Source: Pseudomonas farsensis (GTDB lineage: Bacteria; Pseudomonadota; Gammaproteobacteria; Pseudomonadales; Pseudomonadaceae). From it: a DNA stretch of 64,000 nt. Shown here piece after piece: positions 26,182 through 36,317 of this stretch. Below the pieces are notes generated by a model. The model had not been told where the DNA came from. It made no database searches and worked only from the letters and a program-made list of their open reading frames with translations. The DNA lies in the NCBI RefSeq assembly GCF_014268805.2, contig NZ_JABWRF020000001.1:186001-250000 (forward strand), in the 5' to 3' direction. Position 1 is the first letter of the stretch; each line of letters opens with the position of its first letter. A program made the position numbers and the translations under genes.

Positions 26182-27000
26182 TCAGGCGATGATGTCCATT
26201 GCCAACATCTGCGCGAACGCTTCGTTGAGGGCGGCTGCGAAGTTGCCTTCATCGCGCATGATGCTTTCCCCGTAAAAGCCGTACTGCAGTTGGTCAGAAG
26301 TTTCCAGATTTCCGGTAATCACTGCCCAGGTCAGATAGATATCGACAGGTAGCCGGTCGGAGGCATCATCGGTGTTGGAGATGAGCCAATGTCCAGTGGC
26401 ATTCAGTCCATGCTTTGGCAGTACTTCCATCAGCACCGCGTAAACGCTTTCCTGTACCAAACCGAAGGCATCGTGTTGCTCGTTGGTCAGGGGAGGGCCC
26501 ATGCGGCCGGTTTCGCGCAGATTGCCCAGCGGGCCATCGGGGTCAATTGGGCCCTGAGGTTCTGGCTTGATCTCTGGATCTACTGGGTCGACTACCTCCG
26601 GATCAACGACTTCCGGATCGACGACTTCTGGATCAACGACTTCTGGATCAACGACTTCTGGATCAACGACTTCCGGATCGACGACTTCTGGATCGACGAC
26701 TTCCGGATCGACGACTTCCGGATCAACGACTTCTGGTGGATCAACGACTTCTGGATCAACAACCTCTGGATCAACGACCTCTAGATCGACCTCTGTATCG
26801 ACGTCTGGATCAACGACCTGTGGATCCACGGTGCCGTCACCGTCCTCGTCGATAATTACCGATTCATCCGGATCAATACCGCCCTCGTCGATAATTACCG
26901 ATTCATCCGGATCAATACCGCCCTCATCAATGATCACCGAGCCTTCACCGTCGAGGTTCGGTACTACTTCCTTTTCTTTGGTTTTGTCATCGTCATTCAT
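26182..27000 (-). CDS. acidic VDPEV-repeat protein, unrecognised
   Basis: The 272-residue protein has three parts. Residues about 1-60 are very acidic and hold two full copies and one partial copy of a 13-residue unit (SVIIDEGGIDPDE). The central part is about twelve VDPEV pentapeptides ending in a proline-rich linker (PEIKPEPQGPIDPDGP). The last 105 residues form a globular-looking domain (LTNEQHDAFGLVQ to FAQMLAMDIIA) that resembles the neighbouring 110-residue protein. No signal peptide, lipobox or membrane segment is visible. AGAGGA lies eight bases before the ATG. The stalk-like repeats suggest an extended spacer; function is unknown. Confidence 0.78.
   Translation of the reverse strand: MNDDDKTKEKEVVPNLDGEGSVIIDEGGIDPDESVIIDEGGIDPDESVIIDEDGDGTVDPQVVDPDVDTEVDLEVVDPEVVDPEVVDPPEVVDPEVVDPEVVDPEVVDPEVVDPEVVDPEVVDPEVVDPEVVDPEVVDPVDPEIKPEPQGPIDPDGPLGNLRETGRMGPPLTNEQHDAFGLVQESVYAVLMEVLPKHGLNATGHWLISNTDDASDRLPVDIYLTWAVITGNLETSDQLQYGFYGESIMRDEGNFAAALNEAFAQMLAMDIIA
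26586..26793 (-). repeat. 15-bp tandem repeat coding VDPEV
   Basis: About a dozen 15-base units of the type GACTTCTGGATCAAC (plus-strand view) follow one another in frame, differing mainly at third codon positions. One unit carries an in-frame 3-base insertion giving VDPPEV. The number of units is likely to vary between strains. Confidence 0.92.
26851..26928 (-). repeat. 39-bp tandem repeat in the same gene
   Basis: Two nearly identical 39-base units (26851-26889 and 26890-26928), differing at one base in the last codon, encode the 13-residue acidic unit. A partial third unit continues to about 26945. Confidence 0.9.
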
Positions 27001-27081
27001 CTGCTTATCCTCTTGATATGAATGCCAACAGGTGGCGCAGATGATTGAGCCATAGGGTGAAGTGTCGAGGAGCGTACCTAT

Positions 27082-27831
27082 CTACCGCTCCGTCTTTTTA
27101 GCCAGCCCCTCTTCGCGAACCCAGAACAAGGTGGCCCCGGCAACCGCTGCCGGCATCATCAGGATGTTTACGAACGGGATCAGCAAGGCGAGGTAGGTGA
27201 TGCCGCCAAAACCCAGCGACTGCCAGCGCTTGCTGCGCAGCCACGCGAGCATGTCCTGCCAGCTCATCTTGTTGTTATCCGCTGGGTAGTCGATGTACTG
27301 GATAGCCATCATCCAGATGCCGAACACCAGCCACAGCGGCGCGGCAATCAAATTGACCACCGGAATCAGCGACAGGATGAACAGGCCGATGGCCCGTGGC
27401 AGGAAGTACCCCAGCTTGCGCATTTCGCGGCTAAAGGTGCGGGGCACCATGGCGACCAGTTCGCCCCAGCTGAACGTGGGGAAGTTATCCTCGCCGCGTA
27501 GCACCACCTCGACCTTTTCTGCGAGGAAACCGTTGAATGGGGCCGCGATCACGTTGGCCAGCATCGTGAAGGTGAAGAACACCATCAGCAGCAACAGCGC
27601 CACAAACAGTGGCCACAGCACATAGCTCAAAAAGCTGAGCCAGTCGGGCAGGGTGGGCATCAGGTGGTCGAGCCAGGTGCTGAACTGTTGGCCGGCAAAC
27701 CAGATCAGGCCGCAGAACAGCAGCAGGTTCACTGCCAGGGGCAGCAGCACGAACAGGCGCAGGCCAGGGCTGAGCACAAGCTTCAGGCCCTCGCGCAGGT
27801 ATTGAGGGCCAGAAAGAACATTGGCTTGCAT
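27082..27831 (-). CDS. cysZ: sulfate transporter CysZ
   Basis: CysZ is an inner-membrane protein that imports sulfate for cysteine biosynthesis. The 249-residue sequence has the family's opening ([20 protein letters not shown]), several hydrophobic segments and the [16 protein letters not shown] and [11 protein letters not shown] motifs. It is the usual length. The gene is divergent from trxB, which in turn supplies reducing power for sulfate assimilation; this arrangement is common in Pseudomonas. Confidence 0.92.
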   Translation of the reverse strand: MQANVLSGPQYLREGLKLVLSPGLRLFVLLPLAVNLLLFCGLIWFAGQQFSTWLDHLMPTLPDWLSFLSYVLWPLFVALLLLMVFFTFTMLANVIAAPFNGFLAEKVEVVLRGEDNFPTFSWGELVAMVPRTFSREMRKLGYFLPRAIGLFILSLIPVVNLIAAPLWLVFGIWMMAIQYIDYPADNNKMSWQDMLAWLRSKRWQSLGFGGITYLALLIPFVNILMMPAAVAGATLFWVREEGLAKKTER

Positions 27832-28003
27832 GGGAAGGCTCCGCGTGTGGAAAACGCGCTGACCTTACCGAGTTTGTTGCGCTGACGGAAGGTGGCCGAG
27901 CACTGCGAAACGGCGTGTAACAAAGGGCGCGGCTGGCAAGTGGCGCGATTCTTCGCAAATAGAGAGTGCCTATAAGGTGGATTGTCGAAGGATATTTCCT
28001 TAA

Positions 28004-29113
<1,110 letters not shown>

Positions 29114-29125
29114 TCGAGGCAGATG

Positions 29126-29146
29126 GGGCCGCTTTGCGGCCCTTTC
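29126..29146 (+). terminator. rho-independent terminator after trxB
   Basis: GGGCCGC and GCGGCCC pair around TTT, followed by TTTC, twelve bases after the trxB stop. The T-run is short. Confidence 0.6.
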
Positions 29147-29217
29147 GCGGTGGTTTGGCACTCCGAGCAAGCCCAGGACGGTAATAGGCCCACTGCACCG
29201 GCCTCGTGCCATCCCCT

Positions 29218-29268
29218 GATGGAGATCTCTGACTGAGATCTTGTGGGAGCGGGCTTGCCCCGCGATCA
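29218..29268. repeat. single REP-like palindrome near nadC end
   Basis: TTGTGGGAGCGGGCTTGCCC CGCGAT (29241-29266) is a lone copy of the common P. putida REP core; a small AGATCT-centred repeat precedes it. It abuts the nadC stop codon and may act as its terminator. Confidence 0.7.
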
Positions 29269-29270
29269 AT

Positions 29271-30134
<864 letters not shown>

Positions 30135-30360
30135 CTAGATGGCGGCGATTATAGGGCAGGGGCGCGGGCTGTACAGCAGCGGCGGCGATGACCTTTTGTC
30201 AGGCGTTGTGAGCTTTTTGCCAAAACCGTGGTCAGTTCAGGCGTACAAAAGGCCGCTGGCGGCTATGGGCGTTTTCGCAGATAATGGCGCCTTGTATTTG
30301 GCGTCATAGCTTTGACGTACTGTCCTGTCGAATATCGCTACATCCAGCAAGGAGTTCCGG

Positions 30361-32508
30361 ATGCATAAAGAAGGCAAGGTGGTGCCCCTGGCGGGGGCCA
30401 TCGACCGAGGCGCGCGTGCGCTCTCGCCCTGCCTTCCGGTATTGCTGCTGCAAGTGCGCGACAAGGCTGCAATGCAGCTGCGTCAGGGTTTGCAAGCGTT
30501 GTTCGACAATGCCGACGACACCCTGTTCGAGATGGCCGACAAGGCCAGCGGGCGCCCCGACCAGAACCTCTATTTCGAAGCCATGCGCGACCTGCGCCTC
30601 AAGCGCAAGAGCATCGAGCGCGGCTTTCTCGACACCTTCTACGACGCCTTCTCGCGTATCGGCCAGGCTGACGCCTACGAGCTGGGCCTGCCCCCTGCGT
30701 CGGCCAACGGCCCTCTGGAGCGTGCAGTGGCGGTGCAGGGCATGGTTGATCGGGTGCTTTCACGCGATGGCTTCGTGCTGCAACAACTGAACCTGCGCTT
30801 CAGCGTATTGCTGGACGTCGAGCTGGATGAGTCGCGCAACCCTATGGGGCCCGCCAGCCTGTGTGGCTATTTTCTCGCCGCCGGGCGCAGCTTGGGTGTG
30901 GGCCTGAACGTCAAGCTGGTGTTGCTGAAGCTGTTCGAGCGTTATGTGTTGCGCGACCTCGACCAGCTCTATGGCGAAGCCAACCAGTTGCTGGCCAGCG
31001 CCGATGTGTTGCCCGACCTGCTGCCTGCGCCGCGCCGCCGCGCCGAAGACCGGCGCAGCAGCCCGCTTGGCATGCCTTGCGCCGATGGTTTGGCCAACGA
31101 CCCCACGCCCGACAGTTCCGGCCAGGCGTTCATCGCGGCGCTGGGCGACTTGCTGGCGCCGGCCCGTGGCCAGTTCGCACCGCGCCTGTCGAGTGCCGGC
31201 GCGGTGCAGGCGATCAGCACCAGCGACCTGCTGCGCCTGCTGACCCACCTGCAACACTATGTACCGGCGCCGGGCGAGTCGGACGACTTCGACCTTGGCC
31301 AGCAGCTTGAACAACTGCTGCTGCGGGTGAGCGTGCGCAGCGGCACGCGCCGGCGCATTGCCGTTGGCGATGAAGACATGATCAACCTGGTGGCGTTGCT
31401 GTTCGCCTTTATCCAGGACGACTACAACCTGCCTGAGAGCCTGCGCGCGCTGATCTGCCGCTTGCATATCCCGCTGCTCAAGGTGGCGTTGCTCGACAAG
31501 ACACTGTTCAGCCGCGCCACCCACCCGGCGCGGCGCCTGGTCAACGAAATCGCCGCCGTGGCGATTGGCTGGGAAACCGACGGCGAAGGCCTGCGCGACA
31601 GCCTGCACTTGCGTGTCGAGCGTGTGGTGCAACGCTTGCTCAACGATTTTTCCGAAGACTGCAGCCTGTTCAACGAATTGCTCGACGAGTTTCTGGCCTT
31701 CAGCCAGGACGAGCGCCGGCGTAACGAACTGCTGGAGCAGCGCACCCGCGACGCCGAAGAAGGCCGCGCCCGTACCCAGCAGGCGCGGCTGCGGGTGCAG
31801 GATGAACTGAACCAGCGCTTGCGCGGGCGTGTGTTGCCACTGACGCTGGTGCAAATGCTTGAGCATGCCTGGAGCCAGGTGCTGCTGCTGGCCTGGCTCA
31901 AGCAGGGCGAAGCTTCCAGCGCCTGGGCCGAGGGCCTGGCGACGGTCGACGCGTTGCTGGCCAGCATTGCGCCGCACCCGCAACCTGAGCAGTTGCTTGA
32001 ACAATTACCGGCGTTGCTCAAGGCGCTGCGTGAGGGGCTGGCCGGGGTTGCCCTGGATTCAGCCGCCACCCGCGATTTCTTCCAGCAACTGGAGCGCCTG
32101 CACCTGCGTGCCTGTGGTGGCTCGCTGGCCGATGACGAGGTGCCAGCGCAGGTCTGTGTGCAGTCCGACATCGTGCTGGCGCTGGCGGATGAGTCCACCT
32201 GTGCGCCGAGGCAGCCGGGCGTTGCCGAGGAGCCTGCGCTGCATCAGGTCGATCGCCTGCGTCTGGGCACCTGGGTTGAGGTGATGGATGACGGTGATGC
32301 GCTGCGCTGCAAGCTGGTGGCGCGTATCGACTGCAGCGACCGCTTGGTATTTGCCAACCGCACCGGCATGAAGGTGCGTGAATGGAGCCGCGCCGAGCTG
32401 GCCGTGGCCCTGCGTCGGGGGGAGGTTCGCCTGCTTGATGACGGGTTGCTGTTCGAGCGCGCCCTGGATGCTGTGCTTGCGCAGTTGCGCGCTCAGCAGG
32501 TGCGCTGA
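30361..32508 (+). CDS. DUF1631 family protein
   Basis: The 715-residue protein matches DUF1631, a large, mostly helical family found in pseudomonads between nadC and ampD. Conserved features include NLYFEAMRDLRLKRKSIERGF near the start and the FANRTGMKVREWSRAELA segment near the C-terminus, which resembles a PilZ-like or small beta domain. No enzyme motif, signal peptide or membrane segment is visible. AAGGAG lies before the ATG. The function is unknown; some older annotations as a phosphorylase have no visible basis. Confidence 0.85.
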   Translation: MHKEGKVVPLAGAIDRGARALSPCLPVLLLQVRDKAAMQLRQGLQALFDNADDTLFEMADKASGRPDQNLYFEAMRDLRLKRKSIERGFLDTFYDAFSRIGQADAYELGLPPASANGPLERAVAVQGMVDRVLSRDGFVLQQLNLRFSVLLDVELDESRNPMGPASLCGYFLAAGRSLGVGLNVKLVLLKLFERYVLRDLDQLYGEANQLLASADVLPDLLPAPRRRAEDRRSSPLGMPCADGLANDPTPDSSGQAFIAALGDLLAPARGQFAPRLSSAGAVQAISTSDLLRLLTHLQHYVPAPGESDDFDLGQQLEQLLLRVSVRSGTRRRIAVGDEDMINLVALLFAFIQDDYNLPESLRALICRLHIPLLKVALLDKTLFSRATHPARRLVNEIAAVAIGWETDGEGLRDSLHLRVERVVQRLLNDFSEDCSLFNELLDEFLAFSQDERRRNELLEQRTRDAEEGRARTQQARLRVQDELNQRLRGRVLPLTLVQMLEHAWSQVLLLAWLKQGEASSAWAEGLATVDALLASIAPHPQPEQLLEQLPALLKALREGLAGVALDSAATRDFFQQLERLHLRACGGSLADDEVPAQVCVQSDIVLALADESTCAPRQPGVAEEPALHQVDRLRLGTWVEVMDDGDALRCKLVARIDCSDRLVFANRTGMKVREWSRAELAVALRRGEVRLLDDGLLFERALDAVLAQLRAQQVR

Positions 32509-32565
32509 CGGCGCTTGCGCAGGCATACTGAGTGCATGCCCGCTGGGGCCGCTTTGCGACCCTTC

Positions 32566-32624
32566 GCAGGGCAAGCCCGCTCCTACAGGAAGTACGGCTT
32601 TTGTGGGAGCGGGCTCGCCCCGCG
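32566..32624. repeat. REP-like inverted pair between DUF1631 and ampD
   Basis: GGGCAAGCCCGCTCCTACA (32569-32587) and TGTGGGAGCGGGCTCGCCCC (32602-32621) form a hairpin with a short loop. It may end DUF1631 transcription. Confidence 0.8.
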
Positions 32625-32689
32625 ATGGCCCTCAACGAACCCCACTGCCAAGCATCAACCTGCCCCTGGCCCCTTTCAGGATCTGCCCC

Positions 32690-33256
32690 ATGCAACTGGA
32701 CCGCGCGACTGGCTGGTTCACCGGCGTCACCCGCTGCCCCTCGCCGAACTTCAATGAACGCCCCGCCGGCGAGGCTGTGTCGTTGCTGGTTATCCACAAC
32801 ATCAGCCTGCCGCCCGCCTGCTTCGGTACTGGCAAGGTGCAGGCGTTCTTCCAGAATCGCCTGGACGCTGCCGAACACCCTTACTTCGAAAGCATCTGCC
32901 ACCTGACGGTGTCGGCGCACCTGTTTGTCGAGCGCGACGGCGCGGTGACGCAGTTCGTGTCGTTGCATGACCGCGCCTGGCATGCGGGGGTGTCGAGGTT
33001 TGACGGGCGCGAAGGCTGCAATGACTTTTCTATCGGCATCGAGCTTGAAGGCACCGATGAGCTGCCCTATACAGATGCCCAGTACCTGGCGCTCGAGCGC
33101 CTGACTGCGCAGATCCGCCAAGCCTGGCCGCAGATCGATACGCAGCGCATCCAGGGCCATAGCGACATCGCGCCGGGGCGCAAGACCGACCCCGGCCCGG
33201 CATTCGATTGGCAGCGCTACCGCGCCGCCTTGCAACACAGTGAGGGCAAACAATGA
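32690..33256 (+). CDS. ampD: 1,6-anhydro-N-acetylmuramyl-L-alanine amidase AmpD
   Basis: AmpD is the cytoplasmic zinc amidase that cleaves recycled anhydro-muropeptides and so keeps AmpC beta-lactamase repressed. The 188-residue protein carries the zinc ligands in VIHNIS and GHSDIAPGRKTDPGPAFDW, and the catalytic-region glutamate in IGIELEG. ATG 32690 is the family start (MQLDRATGWF). The stop overlaps ampE by ATGA. All key residues appear intact, so derepressed AmpC would not be expected from this locus. Confidence 0.95.
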   Translation: MQLDRATGWFTGVTRCPSPNFNERPAGEAVSLLVIHNISLPPACFGTGKVQAFFQNRLDAAEHPYFESICHLTVSAHLFVERDGAVTQFVSLHDRAWHAGVSRFDGREGCNDFSIGIELEGTDELPYTDAQYLALERLTAQIRQAWPQIDTQRIQGHSDIAPGRKTDPGPAFDWQRYRAALQHSEGKQ

Positions 33257-34083
33257 GTTTTCTGGTCTTGGTGCTGGTGCTGTGGGTCGAGAAGTTTTCC
33301 GCCCTGCGCCAGCGTCTGCAGCGTGACGGGTTGTTCCTTGGCGAGTTGCTGCGCCTTGAACGCAGCGGCAAGGCAGCGCCGGCCTGGGCGTTGACGCTGC
33401 TGGTACTGGCCCCGGTGGTGGTGCTGTTGCTGCTGCTGCACGTGCTGGAGCCGGTTGCCTACGGCCTGCTGGCGTTGCCCGTGCACTTGCTGGTGCTGAT
33501 CTACAGCCTGGGCCGTGGTGATGTGAAGGCATCGCTCGGGCCGTTTCGCGATGCCTGGCGCCGCGGTGATGACCAGGCCGCGCTGCACGCGGCCGAGCGT
33601 GACCTTGGGTTACAGGCCGAAGACGCCGGCAGCTTGATCAAGCGCGTTCAGGGGCACCTGCTGTGGCAGGCCTATCAGAGCTTCTTTGCGGTGGTTTTCT
33701 GGTACTTCCTGCTGGGGCCTGCCGCGGCGCTGGCCTATCGCCTGCTGGCGCTGGGTGCCGAGCACAGTCGCCAGCCAGGCATCCAGGCGTTGGCTGCGCA
33801 GCTGCGCCATGCCATGGACTGGTTGCCGGTGCGGGTGGTTGCGGTGAGCTTTGCCTTGGTGGGCAACTTCGTCGCGGTCACCCGGGTGATGTTGCATGCC
33901 TTGCTCGACTGGCATGTCAGCGCGGGGCATTTGGTTGCGCAGGTTGGCCGGGTGGCGGATGACATTCCCGAGGAGGAAGGCCATCAGCAAGGGCTGGCGC
34001 GTCTGGACACCTTGTGGGAGCTGCTGCTGCGCTGTGCGGTGTTGTGGTACGCCTGCTTTGCGCTGTGTACCGTGCTGGCCTGA
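33253..34083 (+). CDS. ampE: regulatory membrane protein AmpE
   Basis: AmpE is an inner-membrane protein co-transcribed with ampD and proposed to act in beta-lactam sensing. The 276-residue sequence starts MSFLVLVLVLWVEKFSALR, has about four hydrophobic segments (two within residues 45-80, one near 145-165, one at the C-terminus) and the conserved FWYFLLGPAAALAYRL segment. ATG overlaps the ampD stop (ATGA), so they are translationally coupled. Confidence 0.92.
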   Translation: MSFLVLVLVLWVEKFSALRQRLQRDGLFLGELLRLERSGKAAPAWALTLLVLAPVVVLLLLLHVLEPVAYGLLALPVHLLVLIYSLGRGDVKASLGPFRDAWRRGDDQAALHAAERDLGLQAEDAGSLIKRVQGHLLWQAYQSFFAVVFWYFLLGPAAALAYRLLALGAEHSRQPGIQALAAQLRHAMDWLPVRVVAVSFALVGNFVAVTRVMLHALLDWHVSAGHLVAQVGRVADDIPEEEGHQQGLARLDTLWELLLRCAVLWYACFALCTVLA

Positions 34084-34127
34084 CCTGCGCGGTCTTTATG
34101 GGAGGTTCTGGGGGGTGTACACGCCTG

Positions 34128-34238
34128 TGGTGGCCTCATCGCAGACTATCGCCAGCTCCCACAGGGATCGCGCCGGGCCTTTATATCGATGTATGACGCA
34201 ACCCCTGTGGGAGCTGGCGATAGCCTGCGATGAGGCCA
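34128..34238. repeat. family B inverted repeat
   Basis: TGGCCTCATCGCAGACTATC plus GCCAGCTCCCACAGGG (34131-34166) is inverted at 34203-34238 (CCCTGTGGGAGCTGGCGATA followed by GCCTGCGATGAGGCCA). The same arms flank the composite elements at 41.9 and 55.8 kb. It separates convergent ampE and tatD. Confidence 0.88.
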
Positions 34239-34251
34239 GTACAGGCTGAAG

Positions 34252-35028
34252 CTACCAGCCAAACAGCTCATCGGCATTGCGGCTGCTCACCTCAGCCAAC
34301 TCGCCAGCCTCAACCCCCATCACCTGCGCCAATGCTTCAGCTATCTCAGGCAGATGCTCCGGGCTGTTACGCATGCCCGCATACATCACCGGGGCCATGT
34401 CGGGGGCATCGGTTTCCAGCACCACAGCCTCCAGCGGCAGGCGGGCCAGGGTCTTGCGCAGGCGCAGCGCCTGGGGCCAGGTCGCAGCCCCCCCAAGCCC
34501 CAGGCGGAACCCCAGCTTTATATATTCGCGCGCCTCTTCATAACTGCCGGCGAACGCATGGATGACCCCCGCCCGCGCAGGCTTGTAGCGCTTGAGCGTG
34601 GCAATCACCTGCGCATGGCTGCGGCGAACGTGCAGCAGGGCGGGCAGTGCGAAGTCGCAGGCCAGTTGCAACTGGGCTTCGAACAGCGCTTGCTGACGCT
34701 GCGGGTCAAGCGCTGGCAGGTAGTAATCCAGGCCGAATTCGCCCACCGCGCACAGCCGTCGGTCGCCACACAGGCGCTGTAACCAGTCGCGCAATGTTGC
34801 CAGATGCTCGGGGCGATGTTGGTCGAGGTAGACCGGGTGCAGGCCAAGGGCTGCGAAAATTCGCTCGTCGCTACAGGCCAGGTCCCACACGCGCTGGAAG
34901 TTGTCCTGATACACCCCCAGCACCACCATGCGTTCCACCCCGCGCGCCGCAGCGCTGGCCAGCAGTTGCCGGCGGTCGCCGTCGAAGTCGGGGAAGTCCA
35001 GGTGCGTGTGGGTATCGATCAGGCGCAT
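34252..35028 (-). CDS. TatD family hydrolase
   Basis: The 258-residue TIM-barrel metal-dependent hydrolase has the HxH motif in LIDTHTHLDF, the glutamate in AVGEFGLDYY, the histidine in LLHVRRSHAQV and the final aspartate in LETDAPDMAP. TatD-type enzymes are DNases or exonucleases; the exact substrate is not certain. ATG 35028 (MRLIDTHTH) is correct for the family; a long in-frame extension to 35355 lies inside fruR. It begins two bases after the fruR stop, so the two are probably co-transcribed. Confidence 0.9.
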   Translation of the reverse strand: MRLIDTHTHLDFPDFDGDRRQLLASAAARGVERMVVLGVYQDNFQRVWDLACSDERIFAALGLHPVYLDQHRPEHLATLRDWLQRLCGDRRLCAVGEFGLDYYLPALDPQRQQALFEAQLQLACDFALPALLHVRRSHAQVIATLKRYKPARAGVIHAFAGSYEEAREYIKLGFRLGLGGAATWPQALRLRKTLARLPLEAVVLETDAPDMAPVMYAGMRNSPEHLPEIAEALAQVMGVEAGELAEVSSRNADELFGW

Positions 35029-35030
35029 GG

Positions 35031-36023
35031 TCAGGCCGTGATGCGGCGCTTGAAGGTGCGGCCAATGGCGTGCACGCCGGGCTGGTAGCGTTTTTCTTCG
35101 ATGGCCGCCAGGGCCAGCTCCAGCGCAGTTGCGGCGATCAGACCGTGCTGCTGGGCCATGGCGTTGACCGGCAGCGGCAGGAAGTCGAGCAACTGATTGT
35201 CGCCGAAGGTGCCCAGCTGCAACTGACGCGAGCCGGCAGGGCGCGCCTGCAAGGTGTCGAAAACCCCTTGCAGCAGTACGTAGGAGGTGGTCACCAGCGC
35301 ATCCGGCAGCCCGCCTTGCTCGTCGATCAGTTGCTGCATCAGGCGCTGCCCGCACTCACGGCTGAACGCCTCGCCTTGGTAGCGCCACACTTGCCCGGCA
35401 AACCCCTGCAGCGCTTCATCGAAACCGCCGGCACGGGCCTGGCTGACCGACAGCTCTGGGCGCGCGCCGATCAGTGCGATGCTCTGCGGGGCGGTTTGCA
35501 GCAGGCTGCCGGCGAGTTGGCGGCTGGCATCACGGTCATCACTGATGACTGAACAGAAGTGGGCCGGGTCCAGCCCACGGTCGATGGCGATTACCGGCAG
35601 GCCTTTGTCTTGCAGTTCGCGGTAGCTGGTGTCCTGCGCGGGCAGGCAACTGGCGACGAACAGCGCGTCGCAGCGCCGCGCGCGGAACAGCTGCTGCAAC
35701 TGGTGTTCGATTTCTGGCTGGTCATCACTGCTGGCGATCAGCAACTGGTAACCACGGGCGCGAGCACCTTGCTCCAGCTGTTTGGCGATACGGGCGTAGC
35801 TGGGGTTCTCAAGGTCCGGGAGAATGAACCCCAAGGTCCGGGTATGGCGGCTGCGCAGGCCGGCGGCCTGGGGGTTGGGGGTGAAGCCATGGGCCTCGAC
35901 CACCGCACGCACGCGCTCGACGGTGCTGCTGCTGATGCGCTGCTGTTCAGCCTTGCCGTTGATGACGTAGCTGGCGGTGGTGACTGACACACCGGCCAGA
36001 CGGGCGATATCGCTGAGTTTCAC
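35031..36023 (-). CDS. cra: catabolite repressor/activator FruR (Cra)
   Basis: This LacI-family regulator of 330 residues starts at a GTG (36023), preceded by AAGGA, giving MKLSDIARLAGVSVTTASYVIN with the helix-turn-helix and hinge. The body is a periplasmic-binding-protein-like sensor (TLGFILPDLENPSYARIA, IAIDRGLDPAHFCSVISDD). In P. putida Cra represses the fructose operon and is released by fructose-1-phosphate. It is divergent from fruB, with a matching operator between them. The longer ATG start at 36116 adds a non-family N-terminus. Confidence 0.93.
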   Translation of the reverse strand: MKLSDIARLAGVSVTTASYVINGKAEQQRISSSTVERVRAVVEAHGFTPNPQAAGLRSRHTRTLGFILPDLENPSYARIAKQLEQGARARGYQLLIASSDDQPEIEHQLQQLFRARRCDALFVASCLPAQDTSYRELQDKGLPVIAIDRGLDPAHFCSVISDDRDASRQLAGSLLQTAPQSIALIGARPELSVSQARAGGFDEALQGFAGQVWRYQGEAFSRECGQRLMQQLIDEQGGLPDALVTTSYVLLQGVFDTLQARPAGSRQLQLGTFGDNQLLDFLPLPVNAMAQQHGLIAATALELALAAIEEKRYQPGVHAIGRTFKRRITA

Positions 36024-36179
36024 CGAATTTTCCTTGTTATTTCCGGGACTGGCTGCTTGCCTGACCGGGTAGTGTGTCCCAAGGGCAAGCGTGTGCGCAG
36101 GCGACCATTGTCGCAATTGTCCGACGGGATGGGGCTTTTTCGTTGGAAGATTATCGAGTAACGTGCCGGCTTGGTCAGA

Positions 36180-36191
36180 TTAAACGTTTCA
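36180..36191 (+). promoter_or_regulatory. Cra operator upstream of fruB
   Basis: TTAAACGTTTCA at 36180-36191 is, from memory, exactly the Cra target described for the P. putida fruB promoter. It lies about 127 bases before fruB and 157 before fruR, so it could control both. Confidence 0.85.
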
Positions 36192-36317
36192 GCGTGGCGA
36201 AATTTCCTGCCCGGATTATCGAATTCGCCGCCTGCGCAGGTTATTTGAACGGCCCGTGCCGTTGAAATTCACAACAATACCTCGGCTGCCAACATGGGCG
36301 CCGTAAAGGAGAAGGTC

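Noticed and set aside
26586..26793. CRISPR-like array
   Set aside because: The units are 15 bp, contiguous and in frame with no spacers, and they encode pentapeptides.
26567..27016. Plus-strand open frame coding a TTSGS repeat protein
   Set aside because: The tandem repeat keeps several frames open. The minus-strand frame has a good ribosome site and a non-repetitive C-terminal domain, so it is preferred.
32378..32689. N-terminal extension of AmpD
   Set aside because: The frame is open but runs through the DUF1631 end and a REP; AmpD proteins start at MQLDRATGWF.
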